A DNA stretch of 36,787 bases from Prauserella cavernicola (GTDB lineage: Bacteria; Actinomycetota; Actinomycetes; Mycobacteriales; Pseudonocardiaceae): the NCBI RefSeq assembly GCF_016595675.1, contig NZ_JAENJH010000001.1, forward strand, positions 1,078,252 to 1,115,038. The letters run 5' to 3'. Position numbers and translations under genes: made by a program. Positions 1 to 13,800 of the stretch are shown here, one piece after another. The notes beneath the pieces are model-generated. The model ran no database searches. It saw only the letters and a program-made list of their open reading frames with translations, and was not told the DNA's origin. Position 1 is the stretch's first letter. The number at the start of each line of letters is the position of its first letter.

Positions 1-3000
1 CGCCCCGCATCCGCGCCACCAACGGCACGTTGTACGCCGAACCCAGACCCTCCAACCGATCCAGGAACCACAACCGCCGCTGCGCGAACGACACCGGCAC
101 CACCTCAGGCCGCACCCCCGCCACCAACGCCGGCCGCGCGGCCGACGCGGTGCCGGTCAGCGTCGCGAGCGCGGCCACGGTCGGGTGCTCGAAGATCGCG
201 CGCACCGAGACGTCCACACCGAGCCGGGACCGCAGGCGGGAGGCGAGCCGGATGGCGAGCAGCGAATGCCCGCCGAGGGCGAAGAAGTCGTCGTCGGCGC
301 CGACCGAGTCGATACCGAGAACGTCCGCGACGGCGGCCGCGACGAGTTCTTCGGCCGGCCCGCGCGGGTCACGGCCCGCACTGCGGGCGCTCGGCTCCGG
401 CAGCGCGGCGACATCGAGCTTTCCGTGGGGCGTCAACGGGAACTCGGCCACCTCGACGATCGCCGACGGCACGAGGTGCGCGGGCAGGCGCGCGGCGAGA
501 TGGTCGTGCAGGGGCGGCTCGGGTGAGCCGTCGAGCACGACGTAGGCCAGCAGCCGGGTGTCCCCGTCCGGGCCGGGCCTGGCGAGCACCTCGGCGGAGG
601 TGACGGCCGGGTGCGCGGTGAGTGCCGCACGGACCTCACCGGGCTCGACGCGGAACCCGCGAATCTGCACTTGGTGATCGGCTCTGCCGAGGTAGTCGAG
701 CGTGCCGTCGGCGCGTGGCCGCGCGCGATCGCCGCTGCGGTAGAGCACCGAACCGGGCGGCCCGAACGGGTCGGCGACGAACCGCTGCGCCGTCAGCGCC
801 GCGCTGCCGAGGTAGCCCCTCGCGACGCCGGGCCCGCCGACGTGGATCTCCCCCACCGCGCCGGGTGGCACCGGCCGCAGCGCGTGGTCGAGCACGTGCA
901 CCCGCAGGTCCGGCAGCGCGACGCCGATGCCCGCGGTGTCCGCACCGCCCGCCGCGCGCAACTCGGTGTGGGTGACGTGCACGGTGGTCTCGGTGATCCC
1001 GTACATGTTCACCAGCACGGGCGCGGTGTCCGGGTGACGGTCGAACCAGCCGGCGAGCCTGCGCTCGTCGAGCGCCTCGCCACCGAAGACGACGTAGCGC
1101 AGTGCCAGCTTGGCGCCGGGTTCGTCCTCCCGGTCCTCGTCGGCCTGGCACAGGGCGGCGAACGCCGACGGCGTCTGGTTCAGCACCGTGACCCGCTCGG
1201 CGGTCAGCAGCGCCAGCAGCTCACGCGGCGAGCGCGTGACGGTCTGCGGGACCACCACGAGCCGTCCGCCGTGGCAGAGCGCGCCCCAGATCTCCCACAC
1301 CGAGAAGTCGAAGGCGTAGGAGTGGAACCAGCTCCACACGTCGTCCGGTCCGAAGTGGAACAGCTCGCGGGTGGTGTCCAGCAGCCGGGAGACGTTGTGG
1401 TGGGTCACCACCACGCCCTTGGGCCTGCCGGTGGAGCCCGACGTGTAGATGATGTAGGCGGCATCGCCGGGCGCGGGCTCGCCGCGGTGCTCGTCCGTGC
1501 CGGTGAGCCGGTCGACGAGCAGCCGGTCCGGCTGCGGGGGCAGCACCCGCTCGGTCGCGGAGTCCGTGAGGATGGTGACGGGCCTGGCGTCGTCGAGGGT
1601 CAGCCCGATGCGCTCGGCCGGATACGCCGGGTCGATGGGCACGTACGCGGCTCCGGCCCGCAGCACCCCCAGCAGCGCGACGATCGTGTCCGCGCCGCGC
1701 GGCAGCACCACCGCGACGAGGTCCTCCCTGCCAACACCCCGCGCCGCGAGCGTCGCGGCCACCCGGGCCGAGCGCTCGTCCAGCTCGGCGTAGGTGAGCG
1801 CGGTCTCGCCGTCGGACACCGCGATCGCCCCGGGTGTGGCGGCGACGTGCGCCGCGATCCGTGCGGGCACGGTCGGGCCCTCGGGTGCGCGCTCGCGTCG
1901 CGGCATGAGTGTGGCGCGTTCGTCCGCGGTGAGCAGGTCGAGCGCCGCGAGCGGCCGCGCCGCGTCGGAGGCGAGCTCGGCGAGCAGTCGCAGCAACCGG
2001 TCGCCGAGTGTGCGCACCGTCCGCTCGGCGAGCCGGTCCGGCAGGTACAGCAGTCCGAGGTGCAGCGCCGTGCCGGGCTGGGCGATGAGGGTGAGCGGGT
2101 AGTGCGTGGCGTCGCTGCCGGAGATCGCGGCCAGCTCCGGCCCCGCGCCGCTGTCCGTGCTGGCCCCGGCATCCCCCGCGTCCAGGGCGTCCACGGGGAA
2201 GTTCTCCACCACCACGAGCGTGTCGAACAGCGCCCCCGCGCCCACCTCGCTCTGGATCTCGGCCAGCCCGACGTGCTGGTGGTCGAGCAGCGCGTTCTGC
2301 TCGGTGAACACCCGGCGCAGCAGTGCGGAGAAGCCCTCTCCCGGCCTCGGCCGGATGCGCACCGGGACGGTGTTGGCGAACAGCCCGATCATCGACTCGA
2401 CCCCGGCGAGGTCGGCGGGGCGGCCCGAGACCACGCCGCCGAACACCACGTCGTCGCGGTCGGTGAGCGCACCGAGCAGCACGGCCCACGCGGCCTGCAC
2501 CACCGTGCTGAATGTGACGCCTTCCCTGCGTGCCAACGCGAGCAGCGCCGCCGTGGTGGTCTCGTCCAGCTCGACGGAGTGCCGCCGCGGCGGCTCCACC
2601 GGTGTCGCTGCGGCCGCCGGTGCGATCAGCGTCGCCTCGCCGACCCCGGCCAGCGCCTCCCGCCAGGCGGTCCGCGCTGCTCCGGCGTCCTGCCCGGCGA
2701 GCCAGGCGAGGTAGTCGCGGTACGGGCGCACCGACGGCAACCCGGAGGCATCGCCGTCAGTGTCGTAGAGAGCGAGCAGCTCCCGCACCAGCAGCGGCAC
2801 CGACCAGCCGTCGAGCAGCACGTGGTGGTGCGTCAGCAGCAGCCGGTGTTCCCCTTCTGCCAGCCGGATGAGGGTGAACCGCAGCAACGGCGGCGTCGCC
2901 GGGTCGAACCGGCGGCCACGGTCGGCGTCGGCGAGCCGTCGCGCCTCGACGTCCCGCTCAGAGTGCGGCAGAGTGGCGAGGTCCTCGTCCCGCCACTCCA

Positions 3001-3259
3001 GGTCCACGTCCGCTGGCACCACCTGCACCAGCTGGTCGAGGCCCTCGTGCCAGAAGGCGACGCGCAGGTTGGGATGCCTGCGCAGCAACGCCGTCGCGGC
3101 CGCGCGCAACCGGGCCGCGTCGAGCGGGCCGCGCAGGTCGAGCGTGAGCTGCACCGTGTAGAGATCGGCGCCGGACTCGTCGTACATGGCATGGAACACC
3201 AGCCCCTGCTGCAGGGGCGCGGCAGGCAGGATGTCCTGGATGCGCGACCGCGTGGTCAT
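1..3259 (-). CDS. Non-ribosomal peptide synthetase, modules 6 and start of 7 (3' end outside window)
   Basis: The second NRPS of the operon, open at the left edge; 1086 residues are visible. Domain order is C (about 1-440, active site HHHVLLDGW near residue 143), A (about 460-950, core motif [11 protein letters not shown] near 605), T (GGHSL near 993) and the start of another C domain ([13 protein letters not shown]) at the edge. The A-domain pocket reads D-F-W-N-V-G-M-V-H plus the A10 Lys, the classic threonine code. The C domain follows an epimerase in the preceding protein, so it should join a D-residue upstream to L-Thr. The N-terminus [18 protein letters not shown] looks like an acceptor communication (COM) segment. 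The ATG overlaps the TGA of the upstream NRPS gene as ATGA, so the two are translationally coupled. Remaining modules and release domain lie beyond the window. Confidence 0.95.
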   Translation of the reverse strand, partial: MTTRSRIQDILPAAPLQQGLVFHAMYDESGADLYTVQLTLDLRGPLDAARLRAAATALLRRHPNLRVAFWHEGLDQLVQVVPADVDLEWRDEDLATLPHSERDVEARRLADADRGRRFDPATPPLLRFTLIRLAEGEHRLLLTHHHVLLDGWSVPLLVRELLALYDTDGDASGLPSVRPYRDYLAWLAGQDAGAARTAWREALAGVGEATLIAPAAAATPVEPPRRHSVELDETTTAALLALARREGVTFSTVVQAAWAVLLGALTDRDDVVFGGVVSGRPADLAGVESMIGLFANTVPVRIRPRPGEGFSALLRRVFTEQNALLDHQHVGLAEIQSEVGAGALFDTLVVVENFPVDALDAGDAGASTDSGAGPELAAISGSDATHYPLTLIAQPGTALHLGLLYLPDRLAERTVRTLGDRLLRLLAELASDAARPLAALDLLTADERATLMPRRERAPEGPTVPARIAAHVAATPGAIAVSDGETALTYAELDERSARVAATLAARGVGREDLVAVVLPRGADTIVALLGVLRAGAAYVPIDPAYPAERIGLTLDDARPVTILTDSATERVLPPQPDRLLVDRLTGTDEHRGEPAPGDAAYIIYTSGSTGRPKGVVVTHHNVSRLLDTTRELFHFGPDDVWSWFHSYAFDFSVWEIWGALCHGGRLVVVPQTVTRSPRELLALLTAERVTVLNQTPSAFAALCQADEDREDEPGAKLALRYVVFGGEALDERRLAGWFDRHPDTAPVLVNMYGITETTVHVTHTELRAAGGADTAGIGVALPDLRVHVLDHALRPVPPGAVGEIHVGGPGVARGYLGSAALTAQRFVADPFGPPGSVLYRSGDRARPRADGTLDYLGRADHQVQIRGFRVEPGEVRAALTAHPAVTSAEVLARPGPDGDTRLLAYVVLDGSPEPPLHDHLAARLPAHLVPSAIVEVAEFPLTPHGKLDVAALPEPSARSAGRDPRGPAEELVAAAVADVLGIDSVGADDDFFALGGHSLLAIRLASRLRSRLGVDVSVRAIFEHPTVAALATLTGTASAARPALVAGVRPEVVPVSFAQRRLWFLDRLEGLGSAYNVPLVARMRG

Positions 3260-6200
3260 CGTGCCCTCCAGTTGTTCTCCAACATCTCGATCTGGTCCTG
3301 GCTCAGGGAAACGAGCGGCACGTCCGATGGCGTGTGCCCGCCCGCGTCCGGATCGGCGGTGTGCGCGGCGAGCCCGTCGAGCGCGGCGAACCAGCGCTCG
3401 GTGAGCGCCCCCACCTCGTCGGCGCCCCACAGTCCCGGCGCGAACACCCAGTGCACGGCCAGCTCCGGCCCATCCCGGCCGGGGACGACGGAGAGGTTGA
3501 CGGTGAGTCCCGTCGCGAGCGGCAGACTCGGGTCCGCGGTGCCGCCCAGCCCGGCCGAGACGGGAGACCACGGCGCGTCGGCCGGTGCCCCCGCGTCGAG
3601 GCGGCCCAGGTAGTTGAACGTGATTCCCGGCCCTGGCAGGCGGTCGAGCCGCGTGCCCGGATTGAGGTAGCGCAGCAGGCCGTATCCGAGCGCATCGCCG
3701 GGCACCGCCCGCACGGTCTCCTTCACCAGCTTGAGCGCGTCGCCCGCGGCGGGGCCGCCGGCACGGGCTCCGGTGACGTCGAGACCGGCCAGCTCGACGC
3801 GCACCGGATGCGCGCTGGTGAACCAGCCGACGGTGCGCGACAGGTCCGTCTCCCCGGACGGCCCGCTCAGCTCGGCCCGGCCGTGCCCCTCGACCTCCAC
3901 CAGCACCGCGTCGCCGCTCAGGTCGGCGAGGCCCAGCACGAGCCCGGCCAGCAGCACCTCGTGGACTCCGGCGTGGAACGCGGGAGCCACGCTGTCGAGC
4001 AACGGCCGCGTTCGTTCCGGCGACAGCCGCCGCACCAGGCCCCGCGCGGCGCCAACGGTGTCGCGGCGGGGATCGAGCCGCCGCGCCCGCACGGGATCGG
4101 TTCCGCGCAGCGTCTCCGTCCAGTGCCCGAGTTCGCCGGTGCGCCTGCTCGCCGTCGCCTCGGCGGAGAGCAGGCCGGCCCACCGCCGCAACGACGTCGG
4201 CACGGGCTCCAGCGCGGGCGTCGATCCCTGGGCGAGCGCGTGCCACGCGGCGGCGAGGTCGGCGAGCAGGATCCGCCACGACACGCCGTCCACCACCAGG
4301 TGGTGCACCACGAGCAACAGGTGATCCGGGGCGAGCCACACGAACCGGGCGAGCCGCCCCGCCTCGGGGTCGAGCGAGTCGGCCGCGCGCTCCAGCTGCT
4401 CGGCAGCACTCGCCTCGAGATCCGTGCTCGCCTGGGACGCGTCCAGCAACTCGGCGGCCAGACCGGGCGTCGGCGACTCGACCCGCAGCAGCGGCGGCCG
4501 AGAACCGGTGTCGAGCCGGGCGCGCAGTGCGTCGTGCCGGTCCAGTACGGCCTGCAGCGCCGCGGTCAGCCGCTCGCGGTCGGCGCCAGTGGGCAGGCGC
4601 ACCAGCATCGACTGGCAGAACCGGCCGATCGGGCCGCCGCGTTCCAGCAGCCGCAGCATGATCGGGGTCAGCGGCAGCGAGCCGACGCCGTCGGGATCGT
4701 CCTGGCCGTGCGCGGTCCGCGTCGAGCCCGCGACGGCGGCCAGCCCGGCGGGTGTGCCGTGCTCGAACACCTGCCGTGGCGTGATCCGCAGCCCGGCCGA
4801 GCGCGCGCGGCCCACCAGCTGGATCGCCAGGATGCTGTCGCCGCCCAGTTCGAGGAATCCGTCGTGGACACCCGCGGTCGGCACCCGCAGCAGCTCCGCG
4901 TACAGCTCGGCGAGCGCTCGCTCCCGTTCGTCGCGCGGTGCGGCGGAGCCGGTCTGGGACTCCAGGTCGGGTTCGGGCAACCGGTCGGTGTCGAGCTTTC
5001 CGTTGGGCCCCAGCGGAAGCTCGTCGATCCGGGTCAGCACGGCGGGCACCAGGTAACCGGGCAGCCGGGCGGCCAGGTACTCACGCAGCGTGCCGGGGCC
5101 GGTGTCGGCACCGGGTTCGGCGACGACGTAACCGACGAGCCGACGCGCGCCGGGCCGGTCCTCGCGGGGCACGACCGCGCACCGCGCGACCGCCGGATGC
5201 GCGCCGAGCACGGCCTCGATCTCGCCCGGCTCGATCCGGTGTCCCCTGATCTTCACCTGGCGGTCGGCGCGGCCGAGGAACTCCAGCTCGCCGTGTTCGT
5301 CACGGCGAGCGAGATCGCCGGTGCGGTAGCGGCGCGTGCCGCCGGGCGCCGCGACGAAGCGCTCCGCGGTGAGCCCCGGCCTGCCGAGATACCCGCGCGC
5401 CAGCTGCGGCCCCTCGAGGTAGAGCTCCCCCGGTGCGCCGTCCGGAACGGGCCGGAGCCCGTGGTCGAGCAGCCGCACCCGCATGTTGGCCACCGGCCCG
5501 CCCAGCACCGGCGCCGTGCCCGCGACGATGGGCGCGCTCAGCACGTCCACTGTGGACTCGGCCGGCCCGTAGAGGTTCACGCCCGTCGTGTCCGGCGCCG
5601 CGGCCAGCCGGTCCCACAGCGCCTGCGGCACCGGCTCACCGCCGAGTGCGACGAGCGCGGGCCGGTGGGCGTTGTGCTCGAGCATTCCGGTGTCCAGCAA
5701 CGGTTCTACCTGCGACGGCGTCGCCTGGAACACGTCGACGGTCTCGTCGGCGAAGACCTTGGCGAGCAGCTCGGGGTCGCGCCGGGCCTGCTCGTCGGCC
5801 AGCCACAACTCGTGTCCTGCGACCATCCACAGCACCGGGTTGAGCGCGGCGTCGAACGAGAACGACGCCAGGTGCGCCACCCGCAGCCGGTCGCGGCCCG
5901 CCCGCTGGACGGCGGGCGCGAACAGCGTGCGCCGGTGCGCGGCGACCAGGTTGGCCAGCGCGCCCGACGACACCGCGACCCCCTTGGGGCGGCCGGTCGA
6001 GCCCGACGTGTAGACGACGTACGCCAGAGCGTCCCCTGTGGACGGTTCCGGCCCCGGCCAGTGCCGCACGTCGGTTGTCTCCTCGTCGACCCGCAGCACG
6101 GGGGCGCCGGCGGGCGGCGCCGCCGATCCCACGGTCGTGAGCACCAGCGACGGCCGGGCGTCGGCCAGCATCAGCTCGATCCGCTCGGCCGGATAGTCCG

Positions 6201-7809
6201 GATCCACCGGCAGGAACGCGGCACCCGTCATCGACACCGCGAGCACCGCGGTCACGTAGTCGGCCGTGCGCGGCAGCAGCAGCGCGACGAGGTGCTCGGC
6301 TCCGGCGCCGTGGGAGGCCAGGCGAGCCGCGAGCGCGCGGGCGCGGGCGTCCAGTTCGGCGTAGCTGAGCCGCTGGGTGCCCGCGACGAGCGCGACGTCG
6401 TCGGGCCGCAGGCGCACCTGCTCGGCGAACAGGCCCGCCAGCCCCGTGTCCGGCACGGCCACCTCGGCCCCGCCGCGTTCGGGTTCCGCGGCGAGCGCGA
6501 CGCGGTGCACCGGCCCGTCAGGGTCCGCGGCCAGCTGTTCCAGCACCCCACGCAGGCTCGCGGCGATCGCCGAGGCCCGCTCGGCGGGAACCAGATCGGG
6601 CCGGTGCTTCACGAGCAGCCGCAGCGCCGGACCGTCGGTCGCGGCGAGGATGCTCAGCGGGTAGTGCGTGGCGTCCTGCCCGGTCACCCCGCCGACGGAC
6701 AACCCGCCCGCCTCGCGGCCCTGCGCCGGATCGACCGGGTAGTTCTCCACCACCAGCAGCGTGTCGAACAGCTCCGTGCCACCGGTCGCGCGCTGGATGT
6801 CGCCCAGGCCGAGGTGGTGATGCTCCAGCAGCGCCGCCTGTTCCCGGTGCACCCGCGTGAGCAGATCGGCCACGGTGCCGCGCTCGCCGGCCCGCACTCG
6901 CACGGGCACGGTGTTGACGAACAGGCCGAGCATCGACTCCACCCCGGTCAGCTCCGGCGGGCGGCCGGACACGACGGTGCCGAACACGACGTCCGAGGTG
7001 CCGGTGAGCCTGCCGAGCGTCAGACCCCACGCGGTCTGGAGCACGGTGCTGAGCGTGACGCCGCAGCGTCGCGCGAGCGCCGTCAGCGCGGCCGTGGCCC
7101 GCTCCGGCAGCACCAGCTCGGCCTCCTCGGGCACCACGGGAACCCGGGTGGGGTCGGGCGGGGCCAGCAGTGCCGGACCGTCCATCCCGGACAATCCATC
7201 AGCCCACGCCTCGCGGGCGGCTCCGGTGTCCTGTTCGGACAGCCACGCCAGGTAGTCCTGGTAGGGACGCCGCCTCGGCGCTGGCCCACCCGCGTAGCGA
7301 CTGAGCAGCTCGCCGACCAGCAGCGGGTTGGACCAGCCGTCGGTGACCAGGTGATGGCTCGTGAGCACCAGCCGGTGGTCGTGCTCACCGAGCCGCACGA
7401 GCAGGAACCGCAGCAGCGGACCGTGCTCCAGGTCGAAGCGCCGGGCGCGGTCCGCTCGCAGCAGCGCGGCCAGCTCCGCCTCCGCGTCCCCGGACGCGGT
7501 GAGGTCCGCTTCCGCCCAGGCGACCGGCATCCGCGCGGGAATCACCTGCACGGCCGTGCCGGAGTCGAGCTGCCGGAACGTGGCCCGCAACGCGGGGTTG
7601 GCGTCGAGCACGTCCTGGGCGGCGGAGCGCAGCCGCGGCGCATCCACACCTCCGGAGAGCGTCAGCGCCAGCTGCACGGTGTAGACGTCCAACTCGGCGT
7701 TCTCGGTGTTCTCGGCGCCGTCGAACAGCGCGTGGAAGAGCAGGCCGCGCTGCAGCGGAGTCAGCGGCCACACCTCGGCGTTCGCGGGCACCACGGCGTG
7801 CAGCTCGGC
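3256..7809 (-). other. NRPS module 5: C(DCL)-A-T-E, substrate unassigned, D-configured
   Basis: C5 carries HHLVTDGWS and follows an epimerase, so DCL type is expected. The A domain is unusual around A4-A5: [18 protein letters not shown], then VFQATPSQ and [13 protein letters not shown]. The pocket aligned by eye is D-A-N-Q-A-G-L-V-D-K, which I cannot assign. T5 has GGDSI. E2 is complete ([35 protein letters not shown]). The chain then passes to the next protein through the terminal COM-like tail. Confidence 0.6.
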
Positions 7810-10800
7810 CGCCTCGCCCTCGGTCGGTGCGAGCAGTGGGAAGTCGGCGGGACCGCGGCGGGCGAGCTCCGGTGACGCCGCGGCGTCGGACAGAGCGCCC
7901 AGCGCGGCGAACCACCCGTCGGCGAGCCGTTCCACCTCGGCGGTGTCGAGAACGTCGCGCGGGAACGTCCAGCGCACCGTCAGCTTCGGCCCGTCGGGAG
8001 TGTCCACCGTGGAGGCGTTGACGTCGAGCACCGCGGCGGCCGCCAGGCTCGGTGGCACACCGTCGCCCGCTCCCGGCTCGGGCGCGGGTGTCCAGTCCCC
8101 GCCGCTCGACCCGGCGCCGATGCGGCCGAGGTAGTTGAACGAGAGCTGCGGCAGCGGCGCCGCCACGAGTTCCGGTTCTCGGCGCAGGTAACGCAGCACG
8201 CCGAACCCGGTGCCGCCCGAGGGCAGCCCGCGCAACCGCTGCTTCACGCGGTCCACGGCGCGGGCGGTCTCGGCCGTGGCCGACAACGCCGCGCCGACGT
8301 CGACGCCCCGCAGGTCCAGCGATACCGGATACAGGCTGGTGAACCAGCCGACTGTGCGGTCGAGGTCGTCGGCCTCGCGGCCGTGCCCCTCGACGGCGAC
8401 GCGGACGGGGTCGTCGCCGCCACGCCAGCGCGCGACGGCGAGGGCGAGCGCCGAGAGCAGCACCTCCGGCAGCCGCGCGTGCCAGGCCGAGGCGACGCTG
8501 GTCAGCAGCGCGGCGGTGGCCTCGGTGGGCAGCTCACGCCACACGTGCGCGGTCGTGGCGACCGTGTCGCGCTCCGGGTCGAGGGCGCGCCGCCCGAGCG
8601 GCGCCTCGACGCCGAGCAGTTCCCGCCAGTACGGCAGCTCGGCCGAGAAGTCCCTGGCGGACAACGACTCCGCCCACGCCCGCAGCGACGTGGCGACGGG
8701 CGCGGGCTCGGCCGAGCGCCACGCCGCGGCCAGGTCGGAGAGCAGGATCCGCCACGACACCCCGTCGACGACGAGGTGGTGGATCACCGCGAGCAACCGG
8801 CCGGGACGCTCACCGCGATCCAGCCAGACGAACCGCGCGACGTGGCCGCGCTCGGGGTCCAGCTCCGCCAGCGCGGCCTCGTGTTCCCTCGCGACGAGCG
8901 TGGCCAGGTCGGTCCCGGTCGCGTCGACCCTGCGGACCAGCGCGTCGACGTCCGGCACCGGGCCGGGCGCCACCGTGAGCGTGCCACCCTCGGGGTCCCA
9001 CGTCGCGCGCAGTGCGTCGTGGGAGTTCAGCAGCGCGGTGACCAGCCGTCGCAGCCCCGGCAGGTCGAGCGCCGCCGGGGTGTGGACCACCGCGTGCTGG
9101 GCGAAGGACCGCGGATCGCCGCCGCGTTCGGCCAGCCAGCCCGACATCGGGGTCGGCGGCACTGTGCCGGTTCCCGAGTCCGCGCGCCGCGCCACGGGCG
9201 TGTGCTCGGCGACCGCGGCCAGCGCCGCCACGGTGGGCCGCTCGAAGACGTCGCGGGGACGCACGCGCAGGCCCGCCGCACGGGCGCGGCTGACGAGCTG
9301 GATCGACACGATGCTGTCGCCGCCGAGAGCGAAGAAGTCGTCGTCCAGCCCCACCCGCTCCAGCCCGAGCAGATCGCCGATCAGCCCGGCCAGCGTCACC
9401 TCGGCCACCGACGCGGGCGCGCGGTAGGCGGACGCGGGGCGTTCGGGCGCGGGCAGCGCCGCGCGCTCGAGTTTGCCGGTGGCGCCCAGCGGCAGGGCAT
9501 CGAGCACCACGTGGGAAGTGGGCACCATGTACTCGGGCAGCGCGGCGGCGACGTGCGCACGCACGGCGTCCTGGTCGGGCGCGGTGTCGCGGGCCGGAAC
9601 GAGGTAGGCGACCAGCCTGCGCTCGCCCTCGTCCTCGCGGACGACGACGGCGCACGTGCCCACCCCTGGCGCGGTGCGCAGCACCGACTCCACCTCGCCG
9701 AGCTCGATCCGGAACCCGCGCAGCTTCACCTGGTCGTCGGCCCTGCCGAGGAACTCCAGCTGCCCGTCGGCGCGCCAACGGACCCGGTCACCCGTGCGGT
9801 ACATGCGCGCCCCCGCACCGGAGAACGGGTCGGCGACGAACCGGTCCGCGGTGAGGCCACTCCGGCCCAGGTAGCCACGCGCGAGCCGTGCACCGCCCAG
9901 GTACAGCTCCCCCGGCACGCCGGGCGGCACCGGCACGAGCCCGGCGTCGAGCACGCGGACCCTGGTGCCGCCGATCGGCCTGCCGATCGGCGGCACGCCG
10001 TGGTCGCCTCCGTGGTCACGCCAGGCCGTGGCGTAGACCGTCGCCTCGGTCGGCCCGTAGGCGTTGACCACCGCCGCACCGGGCAGCACGTCCCGGATCC
10101 GGCGCAGCAGCCCGGCGCCGAGCGCCTCACCCGCGGGCACCACCAGTCCGGTGTCGAGGCTCAGGTCCCCGGTGCCCAGCAGCGCGTCCAGCACGGACGG
10201 CACACCGCTCACGGCGCTGGGAGCCCAGCCCCGTTCCGGGTCGCGAGCCGGTTCCAGCAGATCGCTGGTCAGCTCGATCGAGCCGCCGGTGAGCAGCGGC
10301 GCGAACAGCTCGAACACGGACACGTCGAAGTTCAGCGACGTGGACGCCAGCAGGCGCCGCAACACCTCCGGCCCCAGCTCCGCCTCGGCCCACGCCGCCA
10401 GCCGCGCCACCGCACGCTGGGGCACCACGACGCCCTTGGGCACACCGGTGGAGCCGGAGGTGTAGATCGCGTACGCCGGGTGGTCCGGGTGCGCGGGCAG
10501 CGCGCGGTCGGCGTCGGTCAGATCGTCCGCGGAGAACCCCGCGGTGTCCGCGTCGTCCAGCCGCAGCACCGGAACGGGCTCGGGCAGCGCCGCCGCGTCG
10601 GTGGTGAGCACCAGCACCGGATCGGCGTCGGTGACCATGAACTCCAGCCGCCTCGCCGGGTAGGCGGGGTCGAGCGGCAGGTAGGCCGCACCCGCCTTGA
10701 GCACGGCGAGCACGGCCACCAGCAGCTCGGGCGTGCGCGGCAGGCCGATGCCCACCAGGCGCTCGGCGCGGGCTCCCCGGCTCACCAGCAGGCGCGCGAG

Positions 10801-13800
10801 CCGGTTGGCGCGGGCGTTGAGCTCGCCGTAGCTCAGCACGGTGGTCGCGGTGTGGATCGCGGGCGCGTCGGGTGTGCGGGCGGCGATCTCTTCGAACAGC
10901 GCGGCCAGCGGCGCACCGTCCACAGTGTCCACGGTCCCGTCGTCTCCCGCCCAACCGCCGAGCACGAGGTCGCGCTCGTCGCCGATGAGCACGTCGAACC
11001 GCGACAGCGGCGCGTCCGGCTCCGCGAGCATCGCGGCGAGCAGGGACTCCCAGCGCCGCGCCAGCTCGGCCGCGGTGCCGTCGGCGAAGAGGTCCGCGTC
11101 GGCGACGACGGCGGCGTCCACACCGCGTTCCGGGTCGTCGACGACCGCGAACGTCAGGTCGAACTTGGCCGTGCCGGTGTCCACCAGGTCCAGCTCGGCG
11201 TTCAGCCCGGGGAGATCGGGCGGGTTCCCGTCGCGGCGCTGGTAGGACACCAGTACCTGGAACAGCGGATGACGCGAGAGCGAGCGCTGCGGGCGCAGTT
11301 CGTCCACCAGCTGCTCGAACGGCACGTCGGCGTGGTCGAGCGCCTCCAGCACGGTGCGCCGGGCCCGGCCGGTCAGCTCGGTGAGGCTCGGATCGCCCGT
11401 GAGGTCGTTGCGCAGCACCAGGGTGTTGACGAAGAAGCCGATCAGGTCGGCGAGTGCGTCGTCGTCGCGGCCGGCCACCGGGGTGCCCAGCGGGACGTCG
11501 TCGCCGGCTCCGAGCTTGGCGAGCAGTGCGGCGACGACGCTCTGGCAGACCATGAACACGCTCGAGGAGTGCTGGTGTGCGAACTCCCGCAGCCGCGCGG
11601 CCAGCTCGGGCGGGACCCGGAACTCCGCGGTCTCACCGCGGTAGCCGGGCGTGTCGGGGCGGGGCCGGGCGCCCGGCAGTTCCAGCTCGTCGGGCAGTCC
11701 GGCGAGCCGCTCGCGCCAGTAGCGGACCTGGCCGGCGAGCTCGCTGCCGGGATCGGCGGCGTCGCCGAGCGCGGTGCGTTGCCAGAGCGCGTAGTCGGCG
11801 TACTGGACGGGCAGCGCGGTCCACTGCGGACGGTCCCCCGCGACCCGTGCGCGGTACGCGGCGGCCAGGTCGTCGACGAGCGGGCGCAGCGACCACTCGT
11901 CGGCGACGATGTGGTGCGCCACGAGCAGGAGCGTGTGCTCGCGCTCCCCGGTGGTGAACAGCGTGGCCACCACGGGGATTCCGTCCGTCAGCGGCACCGC
12001 GCGACGGGCGGCGTGCTCCAGCTCATCGGCGAGCTCCTCCGGCGCGACCCGGACCTCCGGGACGGCCAGCTCGACGCTCTCGACGGCGACCACGTCCTGA
12101 CGGGGCACGCCGTCGTCGTCGGGGAAGGTCGTGCGCAGACTCTCGTGCCGGGCCAGCACATCCCGCAGCGCGGCGTGCAGCGCCTCGCGCTCCAGGGTGC
12201 CGGACAGGCGCAGCACCACGGGCACGTTGTAGGCGGGCGTCCGTCCCTCCAGCTGGTGCAGGAACCACAGCCGCTGCTGCGCGAAGGACAGCGGCGTGCG
12301 TTCCGGCCGGGGCCGACGCTCGAGCGCGGGACGACCGCGGCCCTGGACACCGAGGCGCCGCGCGAGCGCGGCCACGGTCGGAGCCTCGAACACCGTGCGC
12401 ACGGAGACCTCGGCACCCAGCAGCGCCCGCAGTCGCGACACGAGCCGGATCGCGAGCAGCGAATGCCCGCCCGAGGCGAAGAAGTCCTCGTCCACCCCGA
12501 CCTCGGCTGTCCCGAGCAGTTCGGCGAACAGCCCGCACAGCAGCTCCTCGCGCTCGGTGCGCGGCGCGGTGCGACGGGCGGGCCCGGTGGCCGGTTCCGG
12601 CAATGCGGCGCGGTCGAGCTTTCCGTTGCGGGTCAACGGGAACGCGGCCAGCGCCACGATCGCGGACGGGACGAGCTGCGGCGGCAGCACCGACCGCGCG
12701 TGCGCGGCGAGCACGTCCTCACCGGCGGTCCCGGTCACGTAGGCGAGCAGGCGCGGCTGTCCCGCGTGGTCGGGCCGGGCCAGCACGACGGCGGCCGTGA
12801 CGTCCGGGTGTCCGGCGAGTGCGGCCTCCACCTCGCCCGGTTCGATCCGGAAGCCGCGGATCTTCACCTGGGAGTCCGCGCGTCCGGCGAACTCGAGCGC
12901 GCCGTCGGCCCGCCGGCGCGCGAGGTCGCCCGTGCGGTAGCAGCGCTCGCCAGGCTCGCCGAACGGGTCGGCCACGAACCGCTCCGCGGTCAGCCCCGGC
13001 CTGCCGAGGTACCCGCGGGCGAGCCCCGCGCCCGCCAGGTACAACTCCCCCGCGACACCGTCGGGCACCGGCCGCAGCGCGGCGTCGAGCACGTGTGCGC
13101 GCATCCCGTCGAGCGGGCGGCCGATCGGCGTCACCGTCGCGGGTCGCTCACCCGCGGCCATCGCGTGCGCCGTGGCGAACGTGGTGGTCTCGGTCGGGCC
13201 GTAGCCGTTGACCACGGTGATCCCGGGTGCCGCGGTGAGGACCCGTCGCACGGCGGGCGGCGGCACGACGTCGCCGCCCGTCCAGACCTCGCGGACCCCA
13301 CGCAACGTCTCGGGCGACTCCTCGGCGACCACGGAGAACAGGCCCGCGGTGAGCCACAGCGCCGTGACGCCGTACTCGCTCAGCAGCGTGCCCAGGGTGG
13401 CGGTGTCGAGCCTGCCCTCGGGTGCGAGCACGACCTGCCCGCCGGACAACAGCGGCACCCACAGCTCGTAGGTCGCCGCGTCGAAGGAGTAGGGCGAGTG
13501 CAGCAGCACCCGCTCGTGCGCGCCCCCGCGGAACCGGCTGTCGGTGGCGAGCGCCGTGATGTCCGCGCCCGTCACGGCAACGCCCTTGGGCACGCCGGTG
13601 GAGCCGGACGTGAACATCACGTAGGCCAGGCGCGCGGGATCCGCGTCCGGCAGCGCGACCTCCGGCGGCCGCACGTCCTCGTCTACCGCCAGCACGGGCA
13701 GGTCCCCTGCGGGTGGTGCCTCGCCCGAACGAGCGAGCACCAGCGCGGCCGCCGACTGCCGCAGCAGCTCCGCCGTGCGCGTCGCGGGCTGGTCCGGTTG

